A stretch of DNA of 64,000 bases from Hydrogenoanaerobacterium saccharovorans (GCF_003814745.1 NZ_RKRD01000001.1:1736001-1800000); one strand, 5' to 3'. Counted from the first letter of the stretch, positions 1 to 10,201 are shown. The notes: a model not told the origin generated them from the letters alone. Program-made: numbers and translations.

Positions 1-160
<160 letters not shown>

Positions 161-202
161 TTAGTTTGCAGTATATACGAAAAAATATTGCAACCTAAAG
201 AA

Positions 203-231
203 TTATAAAGTATTTTAAGTTAAATGACAAG
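203..231 (-). promoter_or_regulatory. sigma-A type promoter for pfkA
   Basis: On the minus strand TTGTCA and a perfect TATAAT are separated by 17 bases. It lies between dnaE and pfkA and points at pfkA. Confidence 0.75.
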
Positions 232-252
232 TGAGAAATGTCTCATGTTTAT

Positions 253-3200
253 TCACTTTTCTACAATTTTTACGTTCTCTTCACCCAACACGGCAATTAA
301 TTCTCTGATTAGCACGTTGTTTACATCCACCCAGAGGTTTTTGGGCGCAATGGTTAATTTGCCTGTATCGGCAAACATAACATAAACCGGTGTGTTACCT
401 TCAAAGATTTCAAGCAGATTTTTTGCTCTCTCAAATTCTTCAGACACAGCAGACGGCGTTTTTACAAAAAGCTGACGACGTCTGCCATTGCCATATACAA
501 TACCGCTGTTAGCTGTTTGCTTTTGCTGTTGGCTGTTTTGATATTTTACACTGTCTTTGGCTGAAAGCTTGTCCTCTACGCTGCACACCTTGTCACAGAT
601 AAGTTTGGCGGGTTCGTCTTCCCTTATGCTTATTCTGCCCGAAAACACCGCAATGGTACCTTTTTGCAGCAACTTGTTGTAATCAACAAGCACCTTCGGG
701 AACACGACAACCTCCATCGAACCTGTGGTATCCTCAATAGTAAGAAATGCCATAGTATCGTTTTTACGGGTAGTTTTTACTGATTTACCGATAATGATAG
801 CGACTATATCCACTGGAACATTATCGTAATGCTCACTGGTTACCTCTAAAATTTTATGCGCCCCTATTTTAAGGATAACATTTTGATACTCCCCGACAGG
901 GTGCCCCGATAAAAACAGCCCTGTTGTATCTTTTTCCATTTCTAAACGTTCCATTAAAGAAAAGTCATCCACATTTGGCAATTGGTATTCTTCTTTTTTT
1001 ACTTCAGTTTGTACAGTATCAAAAAAGCTTACCTGCCCTGCAACATTTTTATTTTTAATTTCGTCAAGATTTGCAAGAACTGCTTCGTATCCCAAAAGCA
1101 TTTGACGGCGGTTGGCACTGAAACTATCCAATGCACCGCATTTAATTAGGCTTTCCATCGACCGTTTGTTGAGGTCTTTACCATGCAGGCGTTGGCAAAA
1201 ATCGGTGAATCCTTTGAAATATCCGTTCGCCCGCTCTGCAATCAAATCTCCGATGAAACCCTTACCCAAGTTTTTTACCGCAAGCAACCCGAAGCGAATA
1301 TCTTCGCCCACAACAGTGAACCCTTCGTTACTGAAATTTACATCGGGCGGAAGCACCTTGATGTGCAGACGTGAACACTCATCGATGTACTCAATTACCT
1401 TATCGGTATTATCCAATACACTGGTCATCAGCGCTGCCATAAACTCTTTTGGGTAATGGCATTTCAGATACGCTGTTTGATAGGCGACTGTGGCATATGC
1501 CGCCGCGTGGGATTTATTGAATGCATAAGCGGCAAACGAATTCATTTCATCGAAGATTTGATTTGCTACCTGTTCGGGTACGCCATGGCGGATGGCACCC
1601 TCGCACTCCCATGTGCCGTCTTCCCGTTGGATGCCGTAGATGAAGTTACGGCGTTCTTTTTCCATCACATCTGCTTTCTTTTTACTCATGGCGCGGCGAA
1701 CAAGGTCAGCCCGCCCGTACGAGTAACCCGCAAGCTGGCGGCAAATTTGCATAACCTGCTCTTGGTACACGATACAGCCGTAAGTAACATCTAAAATCGG
1801 TTTTAGCAGCGGATGCTTGTAAGTGACAAGTTCGGGATTATGACGGTTTTTAATGTAACGCGGGATAGATTCCATCGGGCCCGGGCGGTAAAGCGATATG
1901 ACCGCGATCATATCCTCGATGGACTCTGGACCAAGACCGCTCAAAGTGCGGCACATGCCCGCGGACTCAAACTGAAACACGCCCTCGGTTTCTCCGCGGG
2001 TGAGCATTTCGAATACCTGTTTATCATCTTGAGGAATTTTATCAATATCGAAGTCAGAGTAATTCTCGCGAATCATTTTTTGTGCGTAGCTGATAACCGT
2101 CAGTGTGCGCAAACCCAAAAAATCCATTTTGAGCAGACCAAGTTCTTCGAGAGTTGTCATTGTAAACTGCGTTACAATCGATTCGTCGTTTTTCGCAAGT
2201 GGTACATAAGTATCTACCGAATCGCGTGTAATTACTACACCCGCTGCGTGCGTAGATGAATGGCGTGGCATTCCTTCCAGGCTGCGTGCCGTATCGATTA
2301 ATTCTTTGAGTTTTTCATCCGATTCATAATACCCTTTGAACTCTGCAGAAACGGTAAGTGCTTTATCAAGCGTCATGTGCAGTTCCATGGGTACCGATTT
2401 TGCAACTGCATCCACTGTTTGATATGGAATAGCGAGTGCTCGTCCCACATCGCGCAGTGCACCCCTTGCTGCCATCGTACCAAAGGTGATGATTTGAGCA
2501 ACATGGTCAGAGCCGTATTTTGATACAACATAATCGATTACCATTTGGCGTTTTTCATAGCAGAAGTCAATGTCAAAGTCAGGCATGCTGACGCGCTCGG
2601 GATTTAGGAAACGCTCGAACAAGAGATTATAACGGATAGGGTCAATGCCCGTAATGCCGATGCAATATGCGGCGATACTCCCCGCCCCCGAACCTCTGCC
2701 CGGGCCGACGGGGATATCATGACTGCGGGCGTAATTTACAAAATCGAATACGATTAAAAAGTAATCCACATACCCCATTTTTTGAATCACATTGAGTTCA
2801 TAATCAAGCCTTTGCTGTATTACCTTTTCGGGGCTATCGCCGTAATGCTTATAAAGCCCTTGATAACATAACTTTTTAAAATATTCGTAGTTATCCTGCC
2901 CATTTGGGGCGGTATAAAAAGGCAGCTTGGTAACGCCGAACTCAAACTCAAGGTTGCACATTTCAGAAATCTTTACGGTATTATCCAACGCTTGCTCTAG
3001 TTGCGGAAACGTCTCAAGCATTTCGCTTCTGCTTTTTATGTAAAACTCATCTGTGGCAAACTCCATATCGGACGGATCATCGACCGTTCGGTTGGTTTGA
3101 ATGCAAACGAGCACATTCTGCATTTTATTATCTTGCTTACGGATGTAGTGCGCATCATTGGTAGCAACAAGCCCGATGCCTGTTTCCTCGGAAATTTTTA

Positions 3201-3771
3201 CGAGGCTGGGCAAAATCACTTTTTGTTCTCGGATACCATGGTCTTGTATTTCGATATAATAGTTGTCCTCTCCGAAGATACGCTGATATTCCAAAGCGGT
3301 TTCTTTCGCACCGGCATAATCGCTCTGCAACAGTTTGCGGGGTATTTCACCTGCTAAACAAGCAGAAAGCGCAATTAATCCCTCAGAATGTGCCTTGAGC
3401 AATTCTAAATCCACACGCGGTTTTGAGTAAAAGCCTTCGGTAAAGCCCTGAGAAACCATTTTAATCAAATTTTTGTAGCCTGTTTCGTTCTTGCACAACA
3501 GCACAAGATGATAGGGACCGGTATCCATTTTATACACCTTGTCAAAGCGGGTACGGGGTGCAACGTACACCTCACAGCCGACAATCGGTTTTACACCCTG
3601 CTTTTTGCACTCTTTATAAAAATCAATCACCCCAAACATAACGCCATGGTCGGTAATGGCACAAGCAGGCTGACCAAGTTCTTTTACACGTTCGACAAGC
3701 CTATTGATACGGCAGGCGCCATCAAGCAGGCTGTATTCGGTATGTACGTGCAGGTGCACGAAGTTTTCCAT
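253..3771 (-). CDS. dnaE: DNA polymerase III alpha subunit (DnaE type)
   Basis: A 1172-residue replicative polymerase subunit. The PHP domain is at residues about 4-75 (HLHVHTEYSLLDGA, ITDHGVMFG), followed by the palm with the catalytic aspartates in MPDFDIDFCYEKR (about residues 396-408), then the fingers, helix-hairpin-helix and an OB-fold near residues 990-1070. The length fits DnaE1/DnaE, not PolC, which has an inserted exonuclease. It is one base-pair triplet away from whiA (2 bases between the stop of whiA and this start), so the two are translationally linked; the ATG follows GGAGATAACT. The family extends or initiates DNA chains in Firmicutes together with PolC. No unusual change is seen. 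Confidence 0.97.
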   Translation of the reverse strand: MENFVHLHVHTEYSLLDGACRINRLVERVKELGQPACAITDHGVMFGVIDFYKECKKQGVKPIVGCEVYVAPRTRFDKVYKMDTGPYHLVLLCKNETGYKNLIKMVSQGFTEGFYSKPRVDLELLKAHSEGLIALSACLAGEIPRKLLQSDYAGAKETALEYQRIFGEDNYYIEIQDHGIREQKVILPSLVKISEETGIGLVATNDAHYIRKQDNKMQNVLVCIQTNRTVDDPSDMEFATDEFYIKSRSEMLETFPQLEQALDNTVKISEMCNLEFEFGVTKLPFYTAPNGQDNYEYFKKLCYQGLYKHYGDSPEKVIQQRLDYELNVIQKMGYVDYFLIVFDFVNYARSHDIPVGPGRGSGAGSIAAYCIGITGIDPIRYNLLFERFLNPERVSMPDFDIDFCYEKRQMVIDYVVSKYGSDHVAQIITFGTMAARGALRDVGRALAIPYQTVDAVAKSVPMELHMTLDKALTVSAEFKGYYESDEKLKELIDTARSLEGMPRHSSTHAAGVVITRDSVDTYVPLAKNDESIVTQFTMTTLEELGLLKMDFLGLRTLTVISYAQKMIRENYSDFDIDKIPQDDKQVFEMLTRGETEGVFQFESAGMCRTLSGLGPESIEDMIAVISLYRPGPMESIPRYIKNRHNPELVTYKHPLLKPILDVTYGCIVYQEQVMQICRQLAGYSYGRADLVRRAMSKKKADVMEKERRNFIYGIQREDGTWECEGAIRHGVPEQVANQIFDEMNSFAAYAFNKSHAAAYATVAYQTAYLKCHYPKEFMAALMTSVLDNTDKVIEYIDECSRLHIKVLPPDVNFSNEGFTVVGEDIRFGLLAVKNLGKGFIGDLIAERANGYFKGFTDFCQRLHGKDLNKRSMESLIKCGALDSFSANRRQMLLGYEAVLANLDEIKNKNVAGQVSFFDTVQTEVKKEEYQLPNVDDFSLMERLEMEKDTTGLFLSGHPVGEYQNVILKIGAHKILEVTSEHYDNVPVDIVAIIIGKSVKTTRKNDTMAFLTIEDTTGSMEVVVFPKVLVDYNKLLQKGTIAVFSGRISIREDEPAKLICDKVCSVEDKLSAKDSVKYQNSQQQKQTANSGIVYGNGRRRQLFVKTPSAVSEEFERAKNLLEIFEGNTPVYVMFADTGKLTIAPKNLWVDVNNVLIRELIAVLGEENVKIVEK

Positions 3772-3773
3772 AG

Positions 3774-4709
3774 TTATCTCCTTTTTTCCGATTTCTTCTG
3801 CCTTAGTTCATCCGCAATTTTCGATAAACGTTTTAAGCGGTGGTTTACACCGGAGCGGGTTAGCGGTGTTGAAAGCGCCTCTCCCAGTTCACGCAGGCTC
3901 ATTTCAGGATTGTCGGCACGCAGTTCTGCAAGCTCCCGCAAATCGTCGGACAGAAAATCAATTCCTCTTGTATCAAAAATATAGTTAATATCCTCTAACT
4001 GTGCTGCTGCAGCTGCCACCGTCTTTTCAATGTTGGCAGTTTCACAGTTTGTCACGCGGTTGACCTTGTTCCGCACATCTTTATAAATTTTAACGTTCAT
4101 AAGCTGTAACGAACAATTTGTAGCACCCATATAGGTCATAATATCCTCTATTGCTTCGCTTTCTTTGATGTAGGCAATATAAGCCGAACGGCGCTGAGTA
4201 AGTTTCGGCGTATCAAGTACACTGGAAATAAGCGTAATAAGGTCTTTGCATAGGTGCATATGCGGTGTTACAAATTCGAGATGATAGTTTTTTCGTGGGT
4301 CGGTAATATTTCCGCATACCAAATAAGCCCCAGAAATAAAAGCTTTCAGGCTTTTTTCTGACCGGATATTCTGCATATTGATGCGCAGGTTCACCTCGTC
4401 GGGCGAATGACCAAAAAAATGCAGGATATTAATCCTGTCCTCATCTGCCTCTACAACGGCAGTATAGATCACACTGCCGTTCTTTTTCTCGAATTCGGAA
4501 TACAGTATGCTGGTTTTAATACCGATGAGGTCAATAATATAATCACAAAATAAGCGGGCTGTCTGTTCGTGCTCAGTTTGTATAGATAGTGCCTGCTTTG
4601 AAAAGTTTTTTGAAAAAAGCAAAAGACCATAGGCCTGCGCAATTTGCTCTTCGCGCTCCATTGGTCTTGCTTCATAAATCTCTTGTTTGAGTTGCTGTGC
4701 AAAGGACAT
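3774..4709 (-). CDS. whiA: WhiA, DNA-binding cell-division/sporulation regulator
   Basis: A 311-residue protein with the WhiA plan: an N-terminal WhiA domain beginning SFAQQLKQEIYEA, a degenerate LAGLIDADG homing-endonuclease fold in the middle (RSEKSLKAFISGAYLVCGNI, about residues 115-135), and a C-terminal helix-turn-helix with the motif LRELAELRADNPEMSLRELG near residue 258. WhiA controls sporulation genes in actinobacteria and cell division or nucleoid segregation in Firmicutes. The gene sits between rapZ (19 bases upstream) and dnaE (2 bases downstream), the usual whiA neighbourhood. Confidence 0.96.
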   Translation of the reverse strand: MSFAQQLKQEIYEARPMEREEQIAQAYGLLLFSKNFSKQALSIQTEHEQTARLFCDYIIDLIGIKTSILYSEFEKKNGSVIYTAVVEADEDRINILHFFGHSPDEVNLRINMQNIRSEKSLKAFISGAYLVCGNITDPRKNYHLEFVTPHMHLCKDLITLISSVLDTPKLTQRRSAYIAYIKESEAIEDIMTYMGATNCSLQLMNVKIYKDVRNKVNRVTNCETANIEKTVAAAAAQLEDINYIFDTRGIDFLSDDLRELAELRADNPEMSLRELGEALSTPLTRSGVNHRLKRLSKIADELRQKKSEKRR

Positions 4710-4728
4710 AGAGGGGTTCCCCCTTCGT

Positions 4729-5595
4729 TTATCTTTTAACTTTTAATATATCGCGGTGGTTCTTTACCACACGATAGCCTTTGTCGGATAAAAATGAACC
4801 AATCTTTTCGGTAAATACCACCGAACGGTGCTTTCCTCCGGTACAGCCTATGGCAATCATCAGCTGGCTTTTACCTTCCTCAACGTACAGCGGAATAAGG
4901 TATTCCAGTAAATCATTCAGTTTTGCAAGCAAAGTACGGGATTGCTCAAATTCTAAGACGTAATCTTCTACCGGTTTGTCTTTACCCGTTTGTTGTTTCA
5001 GCTCTTCAATGTAAAATGGGTTTGGAAGGCATCGTACATCAAACACCAAATCCGCCTCACTGGGGAGCCCATATTTAAACCCAAACGACATACAGTTGAT
5101 GAGCAAACGCGTATTGACACCATATTCAAAAATATCATAGATTTTATCGCGCAGCTGTGCAGCAGTGAGCAATGTGGTGTCGATAACATAGCTGGCTTTC
5201 ATCTTCGCGGGCTGTAGAAGCTCACGCTCAAGATGGATAGCCTGTTCTATGGAAGACGCACCGCTTTCACAAAGCGGATGTTTACGGCGCGTTTCTTTGT
5301 ATCGTGTGATAAGCACGTCATCATCACAATCCAAAAATAAAATGCGGTAATTATTGTTGTTCTGCTTTAACTTTTCGAGGCTCTCAAACAAGCCGCTGAA
5401 GAGGTCACCCCCGCGGGAATCTACCACTATGGCAACTTTGTTAATTTTTCCGCCCGACTGCATGCACACCTCAGAAAACCGAACAATCAGCGCAGGCGGC
5501 ATATTGTCGACGCAATAATACCCCATATCCTCCAAAACATTGGCGGCGCCCGATTTGCCTGCGCCGCTCATGCCTGTTACAATAAGAAATTCCAT
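4729..5595 (-). CDS. rapZ: RapZ family nucleotide-binding protein (YvcJ)
   Basis: 288 residues with a Walker A loop GMSGAGKS at residues 8-15 and the C-terminal signature GCTGGKHRSV near residue 249, both diagnostic of the RapZ/YvcJ family. In E. coli RapZ is an adaptor that hands the GlmZ small RNA to RNase E and binds glucosamine 6-phosphate; in Firmicutes YvcJ binds and hydrolyses nucleotides and affects competence. The ATG follows GGAGAGAAAATA. It is in the conserved rapZ-whiA pair and is 92 bases downstream of murB. Confidence 0.96.
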   Translation of the reverse strand: MEFLIVTGMSGAGKSGAANVLEDMGYYCVDNMPPALIVRFSEVCMQSGGKINKVAIVVDSRGGDLFSGLFESLEKLKQNNNNYRILFLDCDDDVLITRYKETRRKHPLCESGASSIEQAIHLERELLQPAKMKASYVIDTTLLTAAQLRDKIYDIFEYGVNTRLLINCMSFGFKYGLPSEADLVFDVRCLPNPFYIEELKQQTGKDKPVEDYVLEFEQSRTLLAKLNDLLEYLIPLYVEEGKSQLMIAIGCTGGKHRSVVFTEKIGSFLSDKGYRVVKNHRDILKVKR

Positions 5596-5687
5596 TATTT
5601 TCTCTCCAACCCCCGCCCTGATTGAATTACCGCACGCCGTATAGGCTGAGGGTAATCTTTCGGGCTTTATTCTCCTTTAAGTTTTGC

Positions 5688-6599
5688 TTAATCGGTAATA
5701 TGTTTGATTTCACATTCTAAAGCATAGCCTGTTTTTTCTTTTACTTCATCCTGCACTATCTTAACAAGTGCCAATACATCCGCACAGGTAGCTTGATTGT
5801 AGTTGATGAGAAAGCCCGCATGTTTTTCGCTCACCATTGCACCGCCCACACATCTGCCTTTTAATCCGCAACGGTCAATCAGTGCAGATGCGTAATCTCC
5901 CACCGGGCGTTTAAAGGTACTTCCGGCGCTGGGATATTCCAACGGCTGTTTGCTTTTACGGCGGTTCATCAATTCGTCCATCTTTGCTCTGATTTTATCA
6001 GAGTCTCCTTCTGAAAGTTGAAAGCGCACCTCCGCAATACAATAGCCATTATCTGTGTAGGCACTGTGGCGGTAGCCAAAATCACAGGCATCACCGCAAA
6101 GTGTTTCTATCTCACCCGATAACGTGACATGCTTTACGCACGAAACGATATCTTTCATCTCACCGCCGTATGCCCCGGCATTCATGTAAACAGCGCCGCC
6201 GACATTGCCGGGGATACCATAGGCAAACTCCATACCGGTAAGAGAATGCTGCCAAGCAAAAGTACAAGCCTTTGCAAGCGAAACGCCTGCTTCGCAGACG
6301 AGCTGATTACCGTTTTCTATGCGAATATTGCTGAATAGGCTGCCGATTTGTACAATGGGGCGAAAAATACCCTCATCGCACACCAGCAAATCGGAGCCGT
6401 TGCCGATAATTAACGGATTTAAATCTGCCGATTGGCAGAAACGCATGACTTGCTGTATTTGCTCTATCGAAGACGGCTTTACCATTACCTTTGCATTGCC
6501 CCCAATCTCGAATGAGGTATAGTCCTTCATCGATTGGTTGGTAAGGCAAATGATTTGATGTTCTTTGCAAAAATTTACAAGCTGCTCGTTTGCTTCCAT
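5688..6599 (-). CDS. murB: UDP-N-acetylenolpyruvoylglucosamine reductase
   Basis: The 303-residue protein reduces UDP-GlcNAc-enolpyruvate to UDP-MurNAc with NADPH and FAD in the cytoplasm. Visible are the FAD-binding stretch (IIGNGSDLL), the second loop (YGIPGNVGGAVYMNAGAYGG) and the catalytic-serine segment PSAGSTFKRP. I start it at the ATG at 6599, because GAGGTG lies 5 bases upstream there; an in-frame upstream extension of 16 codons has no ribosome site. In the hprK-to-pfkA block, 96 bases after the ROK kinase. Confidence 0.96.
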   Translation of the reverse strand: MEANEQLVNFCKEHQIICLTNQSMKDYTSFEIGGNAKVMVKPSSIEQIQQVMRFCQSADLNPLIIGNGSDLLVCDEGIFRPIVQIGSLFSNIRIENGNQLVCEAGVSLAKACTFAWQHSLTGMEFAYGIPGNVGGAVYMNAGAYGGEMKDIVSCVKHVTLSGEIETLCGDACDFGYRHSAYTDNGYCIAEVRFQLSEGDSDKIRAKMDELMNRRKSKQPLEYPSAGSTFKRPVGDYASALIDRCGLKGRCVGGAMVSEKHAGFLINYNQATCADVLALVKIVQDEVKEKTGYALECEIKHITD

Positions 6600-6695
6600 A
6601 ATACACCTCGGAATTTTTATAGTACAGATTTTCACAGAACGAGCCATTCTATGTAAAACAAATTCAGATACTGCAGTTAAGCAATACGTAAATTG

Positions 6696-7649
6696 TTAGT
6701 TATCTGCCAAATTGCCTAAAAATGCCGCACCGATAATGCCCGCATCGTTGCCAAGCTGAGCTAAAGCAAGTTTGGTAACCGTGGAACTACCGTAAATTTG
6801 TTCGGATATTTTTTCACGCACTTTAGCAAGGAACGGCTCGCCCTCTTTGCTGATACCTCCGCCAATCACAATCAGTTCAGGCGCAAAGATATTAATATAG
6901 TTTACGAGACCGTACGCCAAATATTCCACATATTCGTTTACTACCTCATTGCCGTAGGCATCTCCCGCATGCATTGCGTCGAAAGCTGTTCTGCCGCTTA
7001 CTTGTTCAAGACTATTGGCATAATCCCACATTTTGCTGTCTTTATGGGCTTCCATAGCCTCTTTTGTAAGGTTTATAAGCCCTGTAGCCGAAGCATAAGC
7101 CTCGATACAGCCGTTTCTTCCGCATGTGCAATGGCGGCCACCCTTTACAATGCCCATATGCCCTAACTCGCCACCTGCACCGCCCGTACCGGAGTAAATT
7201 TTGCCGTCGATGATGATACCCCCGCCTACGCCTGTACCCAATGTGATGGCAAGCACGTTTTGTACGCCTTTTGCAGCACCTGCAACCGTTTCTCCGTAGG
7301 CTGCCGCGTTGGCATCATTTTCAACATAAACTTTCATTCCCAGCCGCTCCTCCATCATCGCTTTGATGGGGACATTGTGAAAATCGAGATTGTTTGCATA
7401 ACCGATGACACCGGTAGTGTGGTTGACCGTGCCGGGAGTTCCCACCCCTACCCACTCGATATCCTGCAATGTGAGGTTTGCGTTATGAACAGCTTGTCTG
7501 ACACCTTCAGCCATATCATCACAAATAAGATTGGCAGGGCGGATGGCATTGGTTTTCAGCTTGCTGCGCGCAATGATGTGACAGTTTTCATCCACCACAC
7601 CAACTGCAATATTGGTGCCCCCGAGATCGATACCAACATAATACTTCAT
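6696..7649 (-). CDS. glcK: ROK family glucokinase
   Basis: 317 residues. The phosphate-binding loop GIDLGGTNIAVGVVDE is at residues 5-20 and the ROK zinc motif HCTCGRNGCIEAYAS is at about residues 166-180. The lack of an N-terminal helix-turn-helix makes it a kinase and not a repressor. It would convert glucose to glucose 6-phosphate in the cytoplasm. It lies 42 bases after hprK and shares the operon with phosphofructokinase further on, which fits a role in glycolytic entry. Exact sugar preference cannot be read from sequence. Confidence 0.9.
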   Translation of the reverse strand: MKYYVGIDLGGTNIAVGVVDENCHIIARSKLKTNAIRPANLICDDMAEGVRQAVHNANLTLQDIEWVGVGTPGTVNHTTGVIGYANNLDFHNVPIKAMMEERLGMKVYVENDANAAAYGETVAGAAKGVQNVLAITLGTGVGGGIIIDGKIYSGTGGAGGELGHMGIVKGGRHCTCGRNGCIEAYASATGLINLTKEAMEAHKDSKMWDYANSLEQVSGRTAFDAMHAGDAYGNEVVNEYVEYLAYGLVNYINIFAPELIVIGGGISKEGEPFLAKVREKISEQIYGSSTVTKLALAQLGNDAGIIGAAFLGNLADN

Positions 7650-7691
7650 AATCTATGTCCTTTCACAAATCGCATGCTTTCAAATACTCAC

Positions 7692-8654
7692 TTAAAATGC
7701 ATCCCATTCAGATGATTCGACCGATTTTGCATCTTCAATCATACCAAGTTTATGCAGAAGCTCCTGTGCGGCATTGTAGCCCATCTTTTTTTGGCGGTTG
7801 TTCATTGCCGCTACTTCAATAATAACAGCAAGATTTCGCCCCGGTTTTACAGGAATGGTAAGCGACGGCACTTTGTTGCCGAGAATTTCTGTATGTTCGT
7901 TTTCCATACCCATTCGGTCATACACTTTATTGGTATCCCACGGCTCAAGCTGTATCACCATATCGATTTTTTCGGTTACTTTTACAGCGCCCATACCAAA
8001 AATACGGCGCGCATTGATAATTCCGACACCGCGCAATTCAACAAAATGACGGATATTCTCGGGCGATGTGCCCACCAGTGAGCGGCTGGAAACACGGCGG
8101 ATTTCTACCGCATCATCTGCTATAAGCCGATGACCGCGCTTAACAAGTTCAATGGCAGTTTCGCTTTTACCAACGCCGCTTTCGCCTAGCAGTAGAATAC
8201 CCTCACCATATACCTCCACAAGCACACCATGACGTGTAATGCGAGGCGCAAGCTCTATATTAAGCATTGCAGCAAGTGCAGACGAGAAACTTGTGGTTGC
8301 ATCTGCGGTACGCAAAAGAGGCACACCATACTTGACGGCACATTCTATCATTTGTGGAAGTACATCTAATTCGCGGGCAATAATAACAGCAGGAGGTTTG
8401 AGTGAAAAGAATTTATCCAAACGCTTTGCAAGTTTTTCCTGCTTAAACAGTTCCAGATAACCAATTTCAGCTTTACCGAGAATTTGAATACGGTCTTGGT
8501 CAAAAAAATCATAAAAGCCCGCAAGCTGAATACCGGGACGGTTTAAATCTGCACAGGTAACCGATATTTGCGAAAGCTCACAAGGCGCATAGATGGTTTC
8601 AAGGGAGAGTTCCTTTGCAATTTTTTCAAAACTAACTGAAAAGTTATTGCTCAT
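7692..8654 (-). CDS. hprK: HPr kinase/phosphorylase
   Basis: 320 residues. N-terminal HPrK_N domain to about residue 130, Walker A GESGVGKS at residues 157-164, and the family signature ELRGVGIINARRIFG near residue 207. The enzyme phosphorylates and dephosphorylates Ser46 of HPr and so drives carbon catabolite control in Firmicutes. It is the first gene of the leftward operon; the ATG follows AAGGACTGATGAA. A good sigma-A promoter lies about 60 bases upstream. Confidence 0.97.
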   Translation of the reverse strand: MSNNFSVSFEKIAKELSLETIYAPCELSQISVTCADLNRPGIQLAGFYDFFDQDRIQILGKAEIGYLELFKQEKLAKRLDKFFSLKPPAVIIARELDVLPQMIECAVKYGVPLLRTADATTSFSSALAAMLNIELAPRITRHGVLVEVYGEGILLLGESGVGKSETAIELVKRGHRLIADDAVEIRRVSSRSLVGTSPENIRHFVELRGVGIINARRIFGMGAVKVTEKIDMVIQLEPWDTNKVYDRMGMENEHTEILGNKVPSLTIPVKPGRNLAVIIEVAAMNNRQKKMGYNAAQELLHKLGMIEDAKSVESSEWDAF

Positions 8655-8710
8655 TTCATCAGTCCTTTTCTAGAATAATACGCTCCAAATAATGTGCACA
8701 ACTAATAAAT

Positions 8711-8739
8711 ATTATACCCTACAATAAATGCAGATTCAA
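8711..8739 (-). promoter_or_regulatory. promoter of the hprK-glcK-murB-rapZ-whiA-dnaE block
   Basis: On the minus strand TTGAAT and a perfect TATAAT are separated by 17 bases, directly upstream of hprK. No other promoter of this quality is obvious before the pfkA one. Confidence 0.8.
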
Positions 8740-8830
8740 GCAAATGTAAAGAAGATAGCCGCAGAATAAAATAAATTCGACAAATAGTTTATTTTACGAA
8801 GATTTCTTCTGTTCTATTTCGTTTAAATAT

Positions 8831-8858
8831 TTGAAAGCATAATAATTTGTGATATACT
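8831..8858 (+). promoter_or_regulatory. promoter of the GT4 glycosyltransferase gene
   Basis: TTGAAA and TATACT are 16 bases apart, with TG one base upstream of the -10 element (extended -10). Confidence 0.7.
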
Positions 8859-8919
8859 GTTAAATGAAACAGTTGATACATTGCGGTATAACCGAAAAAT
8901 AAAATTCTTGGAGGACATT

Positions 8920-10158
8920 ATGAGAGTTGCTCTGTTTACTGAAACTTACCTTCCGCATATTAACGGTGTTGTAACTCATGTTAAAATTTTAAAAGAGGGT
9001 CTTGAAAAGCTGGGACATCAAGTTCTGGTTGTTACCGCTGACTATAATACCCATAAACATTACATCAAAGACGGGGTGCTTCACTGCCCTGCAAAACGTA
9101 TGAGACGTTTTTACAACTTCGGAGTCGCTGCTCCCATCAGTGAGCGCAGGCTTCGCCTTATTCGTGATTTTAATCCGGATATTATTCATATTCATAACGA
9201 GTTTGGCGTTGGTCTATCTGGAGTAATGGCGGCAAAAATACTCAAAAAGCCATTGGTTTATACACTTCATACAATGTACGATGAATATATTTATTACGTA
9301 GCACCGCCCATGTTGGTTAGTGTTATGACAAAGTTCAGCCATCGTTACACAAAAATGCTGGCAAAATCAGCCTCTGCGCTGACAGGTCCGTCCAAGAAGT
9401 GTGCCGAATATTTTAAAAATGCTGGTGTAAAAAAAGATGTTAACGTGATACCAAACTCTGTAGAACTGGAATCGTTTAGCCCTGCCAACATTAGTGCAGA
9501 AAAAAAAGAGGCATTTCGCAAACAATATAACATAGATGACGACCAAATGATTGCCTGCTTTGTAGGCAGACTGGGCAGAGAAAAAAGCGTAGACGTTATT
9601 TTGGATTATTGGGCACAGTCTATTACAAAAGAGGACAAGATTCATCTGATTATAATTGGTGACGGGCCTTGCAAAGAAGAGCTCGAAGAGCAGGCGAAAA
9701 AACTGGGCATTGCGGAGATGGTGACATTTACCGGTGCGGTACAACACGATGAACTGCCCCCCTACCTTGCATCTTGTGATGTTTACATTACCGCATCTCT
9801 TTCGGATACCAACTCGATTTCTATGCTGGAGGGTATGGCAACCGGCTTGCCCGTACTGCAGCGGCTTGACCCACTGAATGCCGACCAAGTGCGTGAGGGA
9901 GTAAATGGTTTTGTATTTGATGATGCCGTCAGCATGGCTGAAAAACTCAGAGAAGTAAAAAACAAAAGCCCCGAAGAACTGGACATCCTCAAACGTTCGG
10001 TTATTGCATCTGTAAAACGAAGCGGCGCAGAGGATTTAGCCAACTACATGCTTACTGTATATCACAACCTTTATAATGAAGATAATACATCAAAAACAGG
10101 GAAAAGCATACATTTTGTGAGACCTAGCGAGCTGTTAAAACGTATGAAAGAGCGTTAA
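8920..10158 (+). CDS. GT4 family glycosyltransferase (diacylglycerol glucosyltransferase-like)
   Basis: 412 residues with the two Rossmann domains of a GT-B enzyme. The N-terminus RVALFTETYLPHINGVVTH and the donor-side segment GDGPCKEELEEQAKKLG are typical of GT4 enzymes that put glucose on diacylglycerol or on phosphatidylinositol-type lipids. The start at 8920 is chosen because GGAGG lies five bases upstream; the 13 codons before it have no ribosome site. In the usual EX7E motif the first glutamate is replaced by aspartate (SDTNSISMLEGMATG). The product is probably a membrane glycolipid made at the inner face of the membrane; substrate is inferred. Confidence 0.85.
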   Translation: MRVALFTETYLPHINGVVTHVKILKEGLEKLGHQVLVVTADYNTHKHYIKDGVLHCPAKRMRRFYNFGVAAPISERRLRLIRDFNPDIIHIHNEFGVGLSGVMAAKILKKPLVYTLHTMYDEYIYYVAPPMLVSVMTKFSHRYTKMLAKSASALTGPSKKCAEYFKNAGVKKDVNVIPNSVELESFSPANISAEKKEAFRKQYNIDDDQMIACFVGRLGREKSVDVILDYWAQSITKEDKIHLIIIGDGPCKEELEEQAKKLGIAEMVTFTGAVQHDELPPYLASCDVYITASLSDTNSISMLEGMATGLPVLQRLDPLNADQVREGVNGFVFDDAVSMAEKLREVKNKSPEELDILKRSVIASVKRSGAEDLANYMLTVYHNLYNEDNTSKTGKSIHFVRPSELLKRMKER

Positions 10159-10172
10159 ATTCACCACATCTC

Positions 10173-10201
10173 TTGACAAGAGGTGTAATTCCCTTTATAA
10201 T
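10173..10201 (+). promoter_or_regulatory. consensus sigma-A promoter with palindrome on the -35 box
   Basis: TTGACA and TATAAT match the consensus exactly and are 17 bases apart. The -35 box is inside the inverted repeat CTCTTGACAAGAG (10171-10183), a possible operator. It drives the FAD-dependent dehydrogenase gene. Confidence 0.85.

Noticed and set aside
1112..3988. Several open frames of 60-160 codons on the plus strand across dnaE and whiA
   Set aside because: They lie opposite real genes, have no ribosome sites and no recognisable domains.
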